In this document: piece by piece, positions 51,828-61,108 of the stretch
Numbering within the stretch: the first letter of the stretch is position 1
Layout of the letters: each line of letters opens with the position of its first letter
Source: Nocardia fluminea
Lineage (GTDB): Bacteria > Actinomycetota > Actinomycetes > Mycobacteriales > Mycobacteriaceae
Length of the DNA: 64,000 nucleotides
Reading direction: 5' to 3'
NCBI RefSeq assembly: GCF_002846365.1
Contig: NZ_PJMW01000002.1
Location: forward strand, 310,001-374,000
Position numbers and translations under genes: made by a program
Notes under the pieces: generated by a model
Databases searched by the model: none
The model's input: the letters and a program-made list of their open reading frames with translations, nothing else
Told to the model about the DNA's origin: nothing

Positions 51828-53248
51828 GCGGCACCCGCGGCGGCGGCCCGATCGACGATCCGAGGGAACGGGCTCGCCGCCTCCAGCTGGTAGGCCAGGT
51901 CGAGCAGCGTCCGTTCGTCACCACGGCCCGTGGCGAGCTGCACCGATCCGGGCAGACCACTCGGCAGCAGGCCGTGCGGCAGCGAGATGCCCGGTCCCCC
52001 ACCGACATTGTTGAGCGGGGTGAAGCCCACGTAGTCGACGAGTTTGGTGAACAGCGCGTCGAACGGCTGGCCGGGCGCGAGCTCGCCGATGCGCGGCGCG
52101 GGATGCGAGAGCACCGGGGTGAGCATGACGTCGACCTCGGCGAAATGCCTGTCATAGGCCGCGACTCCCCCGCGCAACCGCCACGTCGACGCGAGCACCC
52201 CGAGCGGATTGCGCTTGGCCAGCCCGATCAGACCGGTGGTGAACGGGTCGAGCTTGCGCGGATCGAAGTACCCGCGATGCCCCAGGCGGAACGACAGCGC
52301 CATCGCCGCGGCCATCACCGCCCAGTACTGCTTGAAGTCCTCGACGAAGCGTGGGTCCACGTCCAGGCGCATCTCGACGATCTCGTGACCGAGCCCCGCG
52401 AGCACCTTCGCCGCGGACGCCAGCACGGCGCCGTTGTCGGCGTGCACCGGCCGCCCGAGAACATCGGCGGTGATCAGGCCGATCCGCAGCCGTCGCGCGC
52501 TCGGCCCCTCGACCAGCCCCACCGGGGTCAGCGCCGGATTCGCGGCGAATCGTTCGACCGCGGCCAGGTAGTGCGCGGTGTCACGGACCGACCGGGTGAG
52601 CACGCCCTCGGCGACCAGGTGCACCGGCAGTTTGCGGGCGCCGGGTTGGTCGAGCAGGCGGTTGCGGGTGGTCTTCAGGCCGACGAGTCCGTTGGCCGCG
52701 GCGGGGATGCGGATCGAGCCGCCACCGTCGTTGGCGTGCGCGATCGGCACCACCCCGGCCGCCACGAGTGCCGCCGAACCGCCCGAGGACGCGCCCGCCG
52801 AGTACTCCGGATTCCACGGATTGCGGGTCGGCGCGCGGCCGGTGAACTCGGTACTCGCGGTGAGCCCGAATTCCGGCAGTGTCGACTTACCGAGCACGAT
52901 CACGCCCGAATGCAGGAACTGCGCGCCGGGCCCGCTGGTCACCGTGGCCGGGTGCGGGGTGAACGCGGCCGAGCCGTGGCAGCTGGGCAGGCCCGCGATG
53001 TCGGTGTTGTCCTTCACGAACGCAGGCACGCCGGCGAACACACCCGCGGTCTCCGGCGAGGACGCCGCGCGCTCGAAACACGTCACCTGCACCGCGTCCA
53101 GACTCGGATCGACCCGCCGGGTCCTGGCGATCGCGGCCTCGAGCACCTCCGACCGGCTCACCTCCCCCGCGCGCAACGCCGCGGCGACACCGACCGCGTC
53201 CAGCGTTCCGAGGGCATCGTCGGTGAATCCGTGCACGGCAGAGCTCAT
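51824..53248 (-). CDS. Amidase-signature family protein
   Basis: A 474-residue amidase. The Ser-cisSer-Lys machinery is seen as VKDNTDIAGLPSCHGS (Lys), YSAGASSGGSAALVAAG (cis-Ser) and DGGGSIRIPAAANGLVGLK (nucleophile Ser). It hydrolyses amides of unknown type. The ATG at 53248 begins MSSAVHGFTDDAL. It is divergent from the metallophore operon, whose Zur-like box lies about 100 bases away; it may or may not share regulation. Confidence 0.92.
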   Translation of the reverse strand: MSSAVHGFTDDALGTLDAVGVAAALRAGEVSRSEVLEAAIARTRRVDPSLDAVQVTCFERAASSPETAGVFAGVPAFVKDNTDIAGLPSCHGSAAFTPHPATVTSGPGAQFLHSGVIVLGKSTLPEFGLTASTEFTGRAPTRNPWNPEYSAGASSGGSAALVAAGVVPIAHANDGGGSIRIPAAANGLVGLKTTRNRLLDQPGARKLPVHLVAEGVLTRSVRDTAHYLAAVERFAANPALTPVGLVEGPSARRLRIGLITADVLGRPVHADNGAVLASAAKVLAGLGHEIVEMRLDVDPRFVEDFKQYWAVMAAAMALSFRLGHRGYFDPRKLDPFTTGLIGLAKRNPLGVLASTWRLRGGVAAYDRHFAEVDVMLTPVLSHPAPRIGELAPGQPFDALFTKLVDYVGFTPLNNVGGGPGISLPHGLLPSGLPGSVQLATGRGDERTLLDLAYQLEAASPFPRIVDRAAAAGAA

Positions 53249-53343
53249 CCTCGCAGCGTAATGCGCGGGGTCGGCCTTTTGCAGCGGTAACGAGATACCC
53301 CGCTTCGTCCCCGAACGGGCGTGCCCGACTATCGCAATCCTAA

Positions 53344-53361
53344 CGAAAATGGTTATCATTA
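53344..53361 (+). promoter_or_regulatory. Zur-like box of the metallophore operon
   Basis: CGAAAATGGTTATCATTA fits the actinobacterial Zur palindrome TGAAAATGATTTTCATTA as I recall it, with 15 of 18 positions equal, and is extended by outer CTAA / TTAG arms. It lies 27 bases before the ATP-grasp GTG, right where a promoter would be. The consensus is from memory, so the metal (zinc) assignment needs confirmation. Confidence 0.6.
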
Positions 53362-53387
53362 GCGTCTTGCTCGAGGTTGGAGGACAT

Positions 53388-54644
53388 GTGGGACACCTGC
53401 TGATGGTGGAGAGCTGGGTCGGTTCGATGAGCACCCTGCTCCCGGCGGGAATCAAGGACAGTGGCCACGAATTCAGCTTTCTGACCAGGAATCTCGGGCA
53501 TTACCTACGGCCGGGAACCCCGGTGCCGCACCCCCTGCTCGGCGCGGCCAACGTGTTCACCGCCGAGACCAACGACGAGTCGACCCTGCTGCCGCACGTG
53601 CGAAAACTGCATGCCGCCTTCGGTTTCGACGGTGTGCTCACCTCGTGCGACTACTACCTGCCGACCGCCGCCGCGATCGCCGCCGACCTCGGCCTGCCCG
53701 GCCCCGGCCGAACCGCGGTGGCCGACGCCTGCGACAAGCACCGCACCAGGCTGATCTGCCGCGCCGCCGGTGTCGCGGGCCCCGGCTTCGCGGTCGCGCA
53801 GGCCTGGGATGAGATCGTGCGCGCCGCAACCGAACTCGGCTATCCGCTGGTGGTGAAGCCGGTCGACCTGTGCGGCGGGATGTTCGTCCGCCGGGTGGGT
53901 GACGAGGCCGAGTTGCGCGTCGCGGTCGACGCCATCGCCGGATTCCCGATCAATGCCCGAGGACAGCACCGCTCACCGCGCATCCTGCTCGAAGAGTGTG
54001 TGGACGGGCCGGAATTCAGCGTGGAGACGGTCACCGTCGCCGGGCGGACGACGGTGATCGGCGTGACCGACAAGCGGATCACCGGTGCGCCCGCCTTCAT
54101 CGAGTCCGGCCACATGTTCCCCGCCGCCCTCGGGCCCGCCGACACCACCGCTGTGGCCGAGCTGGCAGTCGCCGCGATCACCGCGCTGGGTCTCGACGCG
54201 ACCGTCGCGCACACCGAGATCAAACTCGATCCCCGGGGGCCGCGCCTGATCGAGGTGAACCCGCGCCCCGCCGGGAATCGCATCACCGAACTGGTGCGAC
54301 GGGTCACCGGCATCGACCTCACCGCGGTGCACGCCGAAGCGGTCGCGGGCGGCGAGCCCGACCTCACCCCCAGAGAGACCGGAATCGCCAGCGCGGCCGT
54401 CGCGTTCGCCGTACCCACCGAGACCGGTCTGCTGACCAGGGTCGACGGAACGCAGAGCTGGGCGGCGGACCCCAGAATCGTGGAACGGAAACTGGCGGAC
54501 CCCGGCACCGAGGTGCGCCCCGCGACCGACAACAACACCTATCTCGGTCACGTCATGGTGGTGGACGAAACCCGCGGCACCACCGGTGATCTCGCGCAGC
54601 GATTGATCGCCGATCTCCATTTCGAACTCGAGGGTGCGCGTTGA
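53388..54644 (+). CDS. ATP-grasp ligase, candidate metallophore biosynthesis
   Basis: A 418-residue ATP-grasp protein. Visible parts are a Rossmann-like N-terminus, the ATP-binding LGYPLVVKPVDLCGGMFVRRV, LLEECVDGPEFSVETV, and the metal site HTEIKLDPRGPRLIEVNPRPAGNRITELV. It joins an acid to an amino group with ATP, as in peptide-like ligases such as DdaF. The GTG start has GGAGG 4 bases upstream. First gene of the operon, directly after the Zur-like box, it overlaps the DUF364 gene. Confidence 0.85.
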   Translation: MGHLLMVESWVGSMSTLLPAGIKDSGHEFSFLTRNLGHYLRPGTPVPHPLLGAANVFTAETNDESTLLPHVRKLHAAFGFDGVLTSCDYYLPTAAAIAADLGLPGPGRTAVADACDKHRTRLICRAAGVAGPGFAVAQAWDEIVRAATELGYPLVVKPVDLCGGMFVRRVGDEAELRVAVDAIAGFPINARGQHRSPRILLEECVDGPEFSVETVTVAGRTTVIGVTDKRITGAPAFIESGHMFPAALGPADTTAVAELAVAAITALGLDATVAHTEIKLDPRGPRLIEVNPRPAGNRITELVRRVTGIDLTAVHAEAVAGGEPDLTPRETGIASAAVAFAVPTETGLLTRVDGTQSWAADPRIVERKLADPGTEVRPATDNNTYLGHVMVVDETRGTTGDLAQRLIADLHFELEGAR

Positions 54645-55468
54645 TCGACTCCGCCCTGCGCCCCGGCTCGGTCGCCGAACTCATCACGTGGGCGCGCAGG
54701 GGCCGGCTCGGACCCGAACCGTCGACCCTGCACGCGTCGACCGCGTTTCGCACCGCCTACGGCACCCGGCACGCGGGCCGTTCCCGTGGGTACCGCAACG
54801 AGGTGCTGAGCCTGCGGGTCGGCGCGGCGGTGGGCTCGTGCGGGCTCGAACCCGGCACCGCCTCCGACGATCTGGTCGACAGCTGTGTCGCGGCGACGAT
54901 CGGCGAACTGCTCGCGCATGCGGTGCCCGCGGTCCGTATCGCCGCGCTCGATGCCTATCTGATGCACGTCCGTCCGCATCCCCACGCGGGCGGTGTGCGG
55001 GGCGAACCGGTGGTGATCGACGGATCGACCTCGCTGACGAAGTCGCGACGCCGGGCGAGCACCGTCGTCGACCTGCTGCCCGCCGGGGTGTCCCGAGTGC
55101 TGGTGGTGGGTGTGGTCGGTTCGCTGCTCGCCGAATTGCGGGCCCGCGCCATCGGGTATCTGCCGTGCGATCTCGCGGGTGGCGTCACCGAATGGGACGA
55201 GCCGGTCTTCGAGTCGGTCGCCGACGCACCGTCGGACTACGACGCGCTGCTGGTCACCGGAATGTCGCTGGGCAACGAGACATTCGACGAATTCCGTGCC
55301 GTCGCGAACCGGCGCGGCCTGCCGCTGGTGCTGTTCGCCCAGACCGGCAGCGCGGTGCTGCCCTGGTTCCTCGGCGCCGGCGTGCACGCGGTCTCGGCCG
55401 AGCCCTACCCGTTCTTCTCCCTCGACGGCGGGCCGAGCACCGTCGTCACCTACCGAGAGCTGTCATGA
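54641..55468 (+). CDS. DUF364 (putative heavy-metal chelation) protein
   Basis: A 275-residue protein with two parts: an N-terminal region (STAFRTAYGTRHAGRSRGYRNEVLSLRVG) like DUF4213, and a C-terminal Rossmann-like DUF364 domain (VSRVLVVGVVGSLLAELRARAIGYLPCDLAGGVTEWDEPVFESV...). Pfam calls both putative heavy-metal chelation; structures show an enolase-N-like plus Rossmann fold. A TTG start with GAGGG overlaps the previous stop. Its position between ATP-grasp and PLP genes suggests a biosynthetic role or metal handling. Confidence 0.75.
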   Translation: MIDSALRPGSVAELITWARRGRLGPEPSTLHASTAFRTAYGTRHAGRSRGYRNEVLSLRVGAAVGSCGLEPGTASDDLVDSCVAATIGELLAHAVPAVRIAALDAYLMHVRPHPHAGGVRGEPVVIDGSTSLTKSRRRASTVVDLLPAGVSRVLVVGVVGSLLAELRARAIGYLPCDLAGGVTEWDEPVFESVADAPSDYDALLVTGMSLGNETFDEFRAVANRRGLPLVLFAQTGSAVLPWFLGAGVHAVSAEPYPFFSLDGGPSTVVTYRELS

Positions 55469-56505
55469 CACCTCCACAACCCGCACTCCTGCAGTTGATC
55501 GGTGGCACGCCCGCCGTGCCCGTTCCGGCCGGGAACAGCTGGTACACAGCCAAACTGGAAGCGGCGAGCATCGCGGGCATGAAAGCCCGTGCGGCCGTGT
55601 CGATGTTGCGCGCGGCGTCGGCGCGAGGCGAGCTCGCACCCGGCGCGACGATCATCGAATCCACCAGCGGCACTCTGGGACTGGGACTCGCGCTGGCGTG
55701 CAAGGCGCTGGGACATCCGGTGCTGCTGGTGGTCGACGACGAGCTGGAACCCGATCTCCGCGCGTTGTTCTCGGCGTTCCAGATCCCGCTCGACGTGGTC
55801 ACCACTCCGCACCCGACCGGCGGCTGGCAGCAGGCGCGGCTGGACAGGCTGGCCGCCTTGCTCGCCGCCACCCCGGGCGCGTATTGGCCCGACCAGTACG
55901 ACAACCCCGACAACGCGGGCGGCTATCAGGCGATGGGTGAGGAGATCCTGGCCCAGGTCGACGCCGTCGACGTGCTGGTCGCCTCGATCGGTTCCGGCGG
56001 ACACTGCGCCGGACTCGCCCGGGTGCTGCGCACGCGGTGGCCTCGACTGCGGGTGATCGGGGTCGACGCCGTCGGCTCCCGGATCTTCGGCCAGCCCGAT
56101 CGTCGCCGCCTCATGCGTGGTCTCGGCAGCAGCATCCTGCCCCGCAACGTCGCCTACGCCGACTTCGACGAGGTGCACTGGGTCGGCGCCGCGGAGGCGG
56201 TCGCGTCGTGTCGCGGGGTCGCGGCGGCCACCGGCATCGCCGGCGGCTGGAGCACCGGCGCCGCCGCCCTGGTCGCGGGCTGGGTCGCCGAGCGCGAACC
56301 CGGCGCCCGGGTGCTGACCGTGTTCCCCGACGGGCCGCATCGCTACCTGGGCACCATCTACAACGACGACTGGTGCCGCGCCCACGACCTCCTCCGCGCA
56401 CCCGCCACCGAGCCCACCGCGATCGCCACTCCCGACAGCGCCGAAGTGGTCGGCTGGGGTCGATGTTCGATCGTCCGCGATCCCGCCGCCGAGGTGAGCG
56501 CGTGA
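55465..56505 (+). CDS. PLP-dependent cysteine synthase/SbnA-like enzyme
   Basis: A 346-residue fold-type II PLP enzyme. The lysine is Lys40 in SIAGMKARAAVSML, the substrate loop is ESTSGTLGLGLA, the phosphate loop is ASIGSGGHCAGLAR, and GGWSTGAAAL matches the PLP N1 strand. The family exchanges a leaving group at the beta carbon of an amino acid; SbnA does so on O-phosphoserine to make a diaminopropionate precursor. ATGA overlap with DUF364. A GHMP kinase two genes on could make its O-phospho substrate. Confidence 0.87.
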   Translation: MTPPQPALLQLIGGTPAVPVPAGNSWYTAKLEAASIAGMKARAAVSMLRAASARGELAPGATIIESTSGTLGLGLALACKALGHPVLLVVDDELEPDLRALFSAFQIPLDVVTTPHPTGGWQQARLDRLAALLAATPGAYWPDQYDNPDNAGGYQAMGEEILAQVDAVDVLVASIGSGGHCAGLARVLRTRWPRLRVIGVDAVGSRIFGQPDRRRLMRGLGSSILPRNVAYADFDEVHWVGAAEAVASCRGVAAATGIAGGWSTGAAALVAGWVAEREPGARVLTVFPDGPHRYLGTIYNDDWCRAHDLLRAPATEPTAIATPDSAEVVGWGRCSIVRDPAAEVSA

Positions 56506-56521
56506 CTCGGGGAACCACCCG

Positions 56522-57973
56522 ATGAGCGGCCTCGACACCTTTCGCGCGCTACCGGGAGCCGTACGGCTGCTGCTCGTGAATCATCTGGTGGGCCATATCG
56601 GCTTCTATCTGCTCGTACCATTTCTCGCCGACTACCTGCTCGAGGACCTCGCGCTGTCGGCGGCGGTCGTCGGGATCGTGCTCGGGGTGCGCAATCTCAG
56701 CCAGCAGGGGCTGTTCCTCGTCGGCGGTTCGGCGGCCGACCGGCTCGGCGCACGGGGCGTGATCATGGTCGGCCTGGCGATCAGGGCACTCGGCTTCGCG
56801 CTGTTCGCCGTCGGCGGTTCGTTGCCGGTGGTGCTGGCCGCCTCGGTGCTCACCGGTTTCGCCGGGGCGCTGTTCAACCCGGCGGTCCGCGCGTTCATCG
56901 CCCGCGACAGCGGTGCGCGTTCGGCGCAGGCCTTCGCGCTGTTCAATGTCTTCGGCAACGCGGGTTCGGCGATCGGACCGGTCCTCGGCACGGTGTTGAT
57001 CGCCGCCGGATTCCGGATATCCGCCCTGGTCGCGGCCGCGATCTTCGCGGTGCTGGCGGTGGTGCAGTGGCTCCTGCTGCCCGCACGACCGGTGCCCGCG
57101 CACGAGGGCGGGGTCGGTGCCGACTTCGCGACGGTGTTCACCGATCGACGGTTCTGGGCCTTCACGATCGCACTGATGCCGATGTTCGCCCTGCAGAGCC
57201 AGATCTACTTCCTGTTCACCCTGCAAGCGCAGGACAGCGCCGGGCCCGGCCACGGCGCGGCGGCGGTGGCGGCGTTGTTCGTGGTCGAGACGATCGCGGT
57301 GGTGGCGTTGCAGGTCCGGGTCACCACGGTGCTGGCACGCAGGGCACAGCGCGGACCAGCGATGGCGCTCGGTATGGCCGTCATGGGGGTCTCGTTCCTG
57401 GTGCCGCCTGCCGCCGCCGGCGTTGTCGCGGTCGGCGGAAACAGCCCGGCGGACACCCTGATCCGGGTTGCTCCCGTGGTAGCGGCGGCGGTGCTGCTCG
57501 CGATGGGGGTCACGGCGGTGCAGCCCTTCGTCAACGAGGCGATCGGCCGCTTCGCCGGAACTCGGCTGACCGGAACGTATTTCGGTGCCTTCTATCTGGC
57601 CTCCGGCCTGTTCACAGTCGTCGCGACTTCGGTGACCGGCGCGGTACTCGACCACACCGGTGGCGCACTGAGCTGGCCGCCGGCACTGCTGTGCGCCGCC
57701 GCCGGTCTGCTGTCCGGCCTCGCGCTGGTCCGCCTGCACCACCGAAATCTGTTACCAGGACCCGAAACCGTCCCACCCGAACGAGCACCGAAGACCGAAC
57801 GCGAGGCAACCGTCGCGGATCCCGCCTGGCGACCGGACATCGAGCGACAGGCGAGCGTCACCGGCCGCGAGAGTTCCTACCGCCCGCCACCGGAAACGAG
57901 CGAGGGCGTTCGGTCGAGTGCGTCGACGAAGACTTCCCACCAGGTGAAAGGCGCTGACTCCGATGACGATTGA
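56522..57973 (+). CDS. MFS transporter, likely metallophore exporter
   Basis: A 483-residue transporter with 12 helices and motif A in GGSAADRLGARGVIMVGLA. A hydrophilic C-terminal tail of about 75 residues, rich in Glu, Ser and Pro, ends GADSDDD. MFS proteins of this sort export siderophores and other metallophores. It lies 16 bases after the PLP gene with GGGGAA before the ATG, and its 3' end overlaps the kinase gene by 11 bases. Confidence 0.88.
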   Translation: MSGLDTFRALPGAVRLLLVNHLVGHIGFYLLVPFLADYLLEDLALSAAVVGIVLGVRNLSQQGLFLVGGSAADRLGARGVIMVGLAIRALGFALFAVGGSLPVVLAASVLTGFAGALFNPAVRAFIARDSGARSAQAFALFNVFGNAGSAIGPVLGTVLIAAGFRISALVAAAIFAVLAVVQWLLLPARPVPAHEGGVGADFATVFTDRRFWAFTIALMPMFALQSQIYFLFTLQAQDSAGPGHGAAAVAALFVVETIAVVALQVRVTTVLARRAQRGPAMALGMAVMGVSFLVPPAAAGVVAVGGNSPADTLIRVAPVVAAAVLLAMGVTAVQPFVNEAIGRFAGTRLTGTYFGAFYLASGLFTVVATSVTGAVLDHTGGALSWPPALLCAAAGLLSGLALVRLHHRNLLPGPETVPPERAPKTEREATVADPAWRPDIERQASVTGRESSYRPPPETSEGVRSSASTKTSHQVKGADSDDD

Positions 57974-58910
57974 CCTCACCGTGCCCGGAATCGGAGTCGG
58001 CCGCGCCTTCGGCAGCTGCGGGGAACTGCTGCAAGGCGTTACCGCGCAGGACCGGCATTTCCTGGTCACGCTGCCGATCCGGCGTGGCACAGTGGCGGTT
58101 TTCGAACCGAGCGAAGACGACATAGTGGTCGTGCCCGCCACCAAATCGAAAGCGCGTCGGCTCGCGACCGCGATGGTCGGCCGGTCCACTGTGCTGCGCG
58201 GCGGGCGGCTGACCCTGCACAGCGAGCTGCCAGAAGGCAAGGGGCTGGCGAGTTCCACCGCCGATCTCGTCGCCACCGCTCGCGCGGTAGCCGACGCCGA
58301 AGGGCGCACCGTGCCCGTCGGCGAACTCGAGGCCGACCTGCGCGCCATCGAGCCCTCTGACGGCGTCATGTACCCGGGCAGCGTGGCCTATCTCCATCGT
58401 GAGGTCCGGCTACTCGCCCGGCTCGGCACCCTGCCCGCGCTGACGATCGTCACCGGGGACGAGGGCGGCTCGGTCGACACCGTCGAATTCAACCGGAACG
58501 TCCCCCGCTACACCTCGGCCGACAAGCGCGAATTCGACACGCTGCTCAGCCTGCTCGGCACCGCGATCACCCACGGTGACCTCGCCACGATCGGCGCGGT
58601 GGCCACCCGCAGCGCCGTGCTGAGCGCCGCGTCGCGGGAGCGTCCACACCTGGACGCGACGATCCGGGCCGCGCGCGCGATCGGTGCGGCAGGCGTCGTC
58701 GTCGCGCACAGCGGTACGACCACCGGCATCCTGCTGGCCTCGGACGATCCGGACCTGCGCGAGCAAGTCGTTGCCGCGCAACAGCTCTGTGCCGGTTTCG
58801 CCTGTTCGGTCGCGGTGCATCACTCGTGGCGTCCCGGTCCGCATCGCGTTCCCGCCGTCGACCACGCCCATTCGTTGTCGAATCCCCGAACAGAGAGCTC
58901 TCCCCGATGA
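57963..58910 (+). CDS. PduX-like GHMP kinase
   Basis: A 315-residue GHMP kinase. The N-terminal FGSCGELLQGVTAQDRHFLVTLPI is the PduX/L-threonine-kinase mark, and the ATP-binding LPEGKGLASSTADLVATARAVAD is GHMP motif 2; GATGVVVAHSGTTTGILL-type C-terminal strands follow (AAGVVVAHSGTTTG). PduX makes O-phospho-L-threonine for cobalamin; no cobalamin gene is present here. In context it probably phosphorylates serine, threonine or homoserine for the PLP enzyme. Confidence 0.87.
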   Translation: MTIDLTVPGIGVGRAFGSCGELLQGVTAQDRHFLVTLPIRRGTVAVFEPSEDDIVVVPATKSKARRLATAMVGRSTVLRGGRLTLHSELPEGKGLASSTADLVATARAVADAEGRTVPVGELEADLRAIEPSDGVMYPGSVAYLHREVRLLARLGTLPALTIVTGDEGGSVDTVEFNRNVPRYTSADKREFDTLLSLLGTAITHGDLATIGAVATRSAVLSAASRERPHLDATIRAARAIGAAGVVVAHSGTTTGILLASDDPDLREQVVAAQQLCAGFACSVAVHHSWRPGPHRVPAVDHAHSLSNPRTESSPR

Positions 58911-59956
58911 TCACCGTCGACCGAATCCAGTTCACCTACGACGGCCGAATCACCCTCGACGACATCAGCTTTCACGCGGAGCCGGGCAGCACCCTCGGAC
59001 TGATCGGGCCCAACGGTTCGGGCAAGTCCACGCTGCTGCGGCTGATGTACCGGGCGCTGCGCCCGGCGGGCGGATCCGTCGTCATCGACGAGGTGCCGGT
59101 GGAACGGCTGCGCGGGCGCGAACTCGCGAGCCGTCTCGCCGTCGTCGCGCAGGAGGCACCACCGGACACACCCGTCACTGTGGCCGAGACCGTGCTGCTC
59201 GGCAGGTCACCGTGGGTCGGTGCGTTCCAGGGGTATTCGCGCGCCGACCGGATCGCCGCCGCGGCCGCGCTCGAACACGTCGGGGCGCGAGCACTGGCCG
59301 ACCGCCGTTTCACGACGCTGTCGGGCGGTGAACGCCAGCGCGTCCTGATCGCCAGAGCACTCGCCCAGCAGGCCGACCACCTGCTCCTCGACGAACCGAC
59401 CAACCACCTCGACATCCGCTACCAGCACGAATTGCTCACCCTGGTCCGCGGTCTCACCACGACCACCACGGTCGTGGTGCTGCACGAGCTGAACCTGGCC
59501 GCCCGCTATTGCGACCGTCTCGTCCTGCTCGACCAGGGTCGCGTCGCCGCCGCGGGCACCGTCGCCGAAGTCCTGACCCCGCAGATCCTCGAACCCGTCT
59601 ACCAGATCCCCGTCCGGCGAACGTCGGCCTTCGGCGCCGTCCAACTGCTCTTCGGCCCGGCCACCGAGCCGCCCGCTGTGGTCACCGGCCACGTGAATCA
59701 CCAGGACGACCCAGCTGACCCGGCGAGCAACACAGCGTCCACCGATCCAGCGGCTCGGTCCTGCGACAACGACTCCGAACCCGCCGACCGCAAGCACCCG
59801 GGAGCGGCTAGCGGCGAAGCATCCACCAGAGCACACCGAACGCTCGAACGTGACGCCTCCCCAGCCGATCCGGACACCACCGCACCAGCACCGGACAAGC
59901 CGGCACCGAACGCCGTTTCCCCCGCGGCCGAGATCAGAGAGGCGGCCACGAGATGA
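58907..59956 (+). CDS. FecE-type ABC ATPase with long C-terminal tail
   Basis: A 349-residue ATP-binding subunit for siderophore or cobalamin-type import. Walker A GPNGSGKST (34-42), signature LSGGERQR, Walker B HLLLDEPTNHLD and H-loop VLHELNLAARYCDR are in place within the first 260 residues. The last 90 are an Asp/Ala/Pro-rich, probably disordered tail, not usual for FecE. It overlaps the kinase stop by four bases (ATGA) and the permease start by four. Confidence 0.92.
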   Translation: MITVDRIQFTYDGRITLDDISFHAEPGSTLGLIGPNGSGKSTLLRLMYRALRPAGGSVVIDEVPVERLRGRELASRLAVVAQEAPPDTPVTVAETVLLGRSPWVGAFQGYSRADRIAAAAALEHVGARALADRRFTTLSGGERQRVLIARALAQQADHLLLDEPTNHLDIRYQHELLTLVRGLTTTTTVVVLHELNLAARYCDRLVLLDQGRVAAAGTVAEVLTPQILEPVYQIPVRRTSAFGAVQLLFGPATEPPAVVTGHVNHQDDPADPASNTASTDPAARSCDNDSEPADRKHPGAASGEASTRAHRTLERDASPADPDTTAPAPDKPAPNAVSPAAEIREAATR

Positions 59957-61041
59957 CCGCGACCCTGGTGGCCGATCCGGCCGTCGACGACCTCGACCAC
60001 GCCCGCCATCGCGGCCGTACCTTGCTGCTGACGACCGGGCTGACCACCGCGCTCGTCCTCACGCTGGTGGTCGCGGCCGGGCTCGGACCGGTCGCCGTTC
60101 CGCCGGGCACAGTCGCGCGCATCATCGGCCACCACACTTTCGGCTACCCGGCGACTGTCGACTGGAGTGCCGCCCAGGACTCCATCGTCTGGCTGGTGCG
60201 GGTGCCGCGTGTGCTACTCGGCGCGCTCGTGGGCGCCGCCCTGGCGATCACCGGCGCCGTCTTGCAGACCATCGTGCGCAATGTGCTCGCCGACCCGCAC
60301 ATCCTCGGCGTCACCTCGGGCGCGTCGACCGGAGCCGCCGTGTATCTGTTGTTCGGGGTGGCCGCGGCGACCACCGCGACGGCACTCGCCGCGAGTGCGT
60401 TCATCGGCGCGCTGATCGCCACCGCGCTGCTGTTCTTGATCTCGCGGATCAACGGGCAGCTCACCTCGCTGCGGCTGCTGCTCGGCGGGGTCACCATCGG
60501 CTACATCTTCTCGGCCGCGACCAGCTTCCTGATCTTCGCCTCCGACCGGCCCGAAGGCGCGCGTACCGTGCTGTTCTGGCTGCTCGGCTCGCTCGCGCCC
60601 GCCGCCTGGTCCTCGGTGGCGACCACCGTGGCCGTCGTCGCGGTGTCACTACTCGCGGTGCTGCTGATGGCGCCCCGGCTGGACGCGCTCGCCGCCGGTG
60701 ACGACACCGCCCGCACGCTCGGCATCGCCCCGAATCGCATCCGGCTGTGGGCGTTGCTGATCGTCGCGCTCGCGGTCGGCGCGGTGGTCGCCGTCGCGGG
60801 CGCGATCGGATTCGTCGGGCTGATCGTGCCGCACGTGGCCCGCTTGTGCACCGGCGGAACACATCGGCATCTACTTGTCGTCAGCGCGCTCATCGGGGCG
60901 CTGTTCCTGGTGATCGCCGATGTCGCCGCGCGCACCGTCTTCGCCCCACGCGAACTGCCCATCGGCATCGTCACCGCCGCCGTCGGCGCCCCACTGCTGC
61001 TCGTCCTGATCCGCCGCTTCCGGGCGACGGGCGAGTCCTGA
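59953..61041 (+). CDS. FecCD-family iron-siderophore-type permease
   Basis: A 362-residue permease with about 10 helices. RVPRVLLGALVGAALAITGAVLQTIVRNVLADPHILGVTSGAS, the typical BtuC/FecCD start, and AGAIGFVGLIVPHVARL near the C-terminus identify it. It forms the homodimeric channel for a metal-chelate complex. It overlaps the ATPase gene by four bases, and the single-permease layout implies a homodimer. Confidence 0.94.
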   Translation: MTATLVADPAVDDLDHARHRGRTLLLTTGLTTALVLTLVVAAGLGPVAVPPGTVARIIGHHTFGYPATVDWSAAQDSIVWLVRVPRVLLGALVGAALAITGAVLQTIVRNVLADPHILGVTSGASTGAAVYLLFGVAAATTATALAASAFIGALIATALLFLISRINGQLTSLRLLLGGVTIGYIFSAATSFLIFASDRPEGARTVLFWLLGSLAPAAWSSVATTVAVVAVSLLAVLLMAPRLDALAAGDDTARTLGIAPNRIRLWALLIVALAVGAVVAVAGAIGFVGLIVPHVARLCTGGTHRHLLVVSALIGALFLVIADVAARTVFAPRELPIGIVTAAVGAPLLLVLIRRFRATGES

Positions 61042-61108
61042 ATCCCACCGAGTTCTCCCGGTCGCGACGACCGGCGAATCCCCCCACCGATTGATGAGGA
61101 TCAACACC

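Noticed and set aside
57963..58910. PduX-like kinase as a cobalamin gene
   Set aside because: No other cobalamin biosynthesis gene is in the window and the operon context is chelator synthesis and transport.
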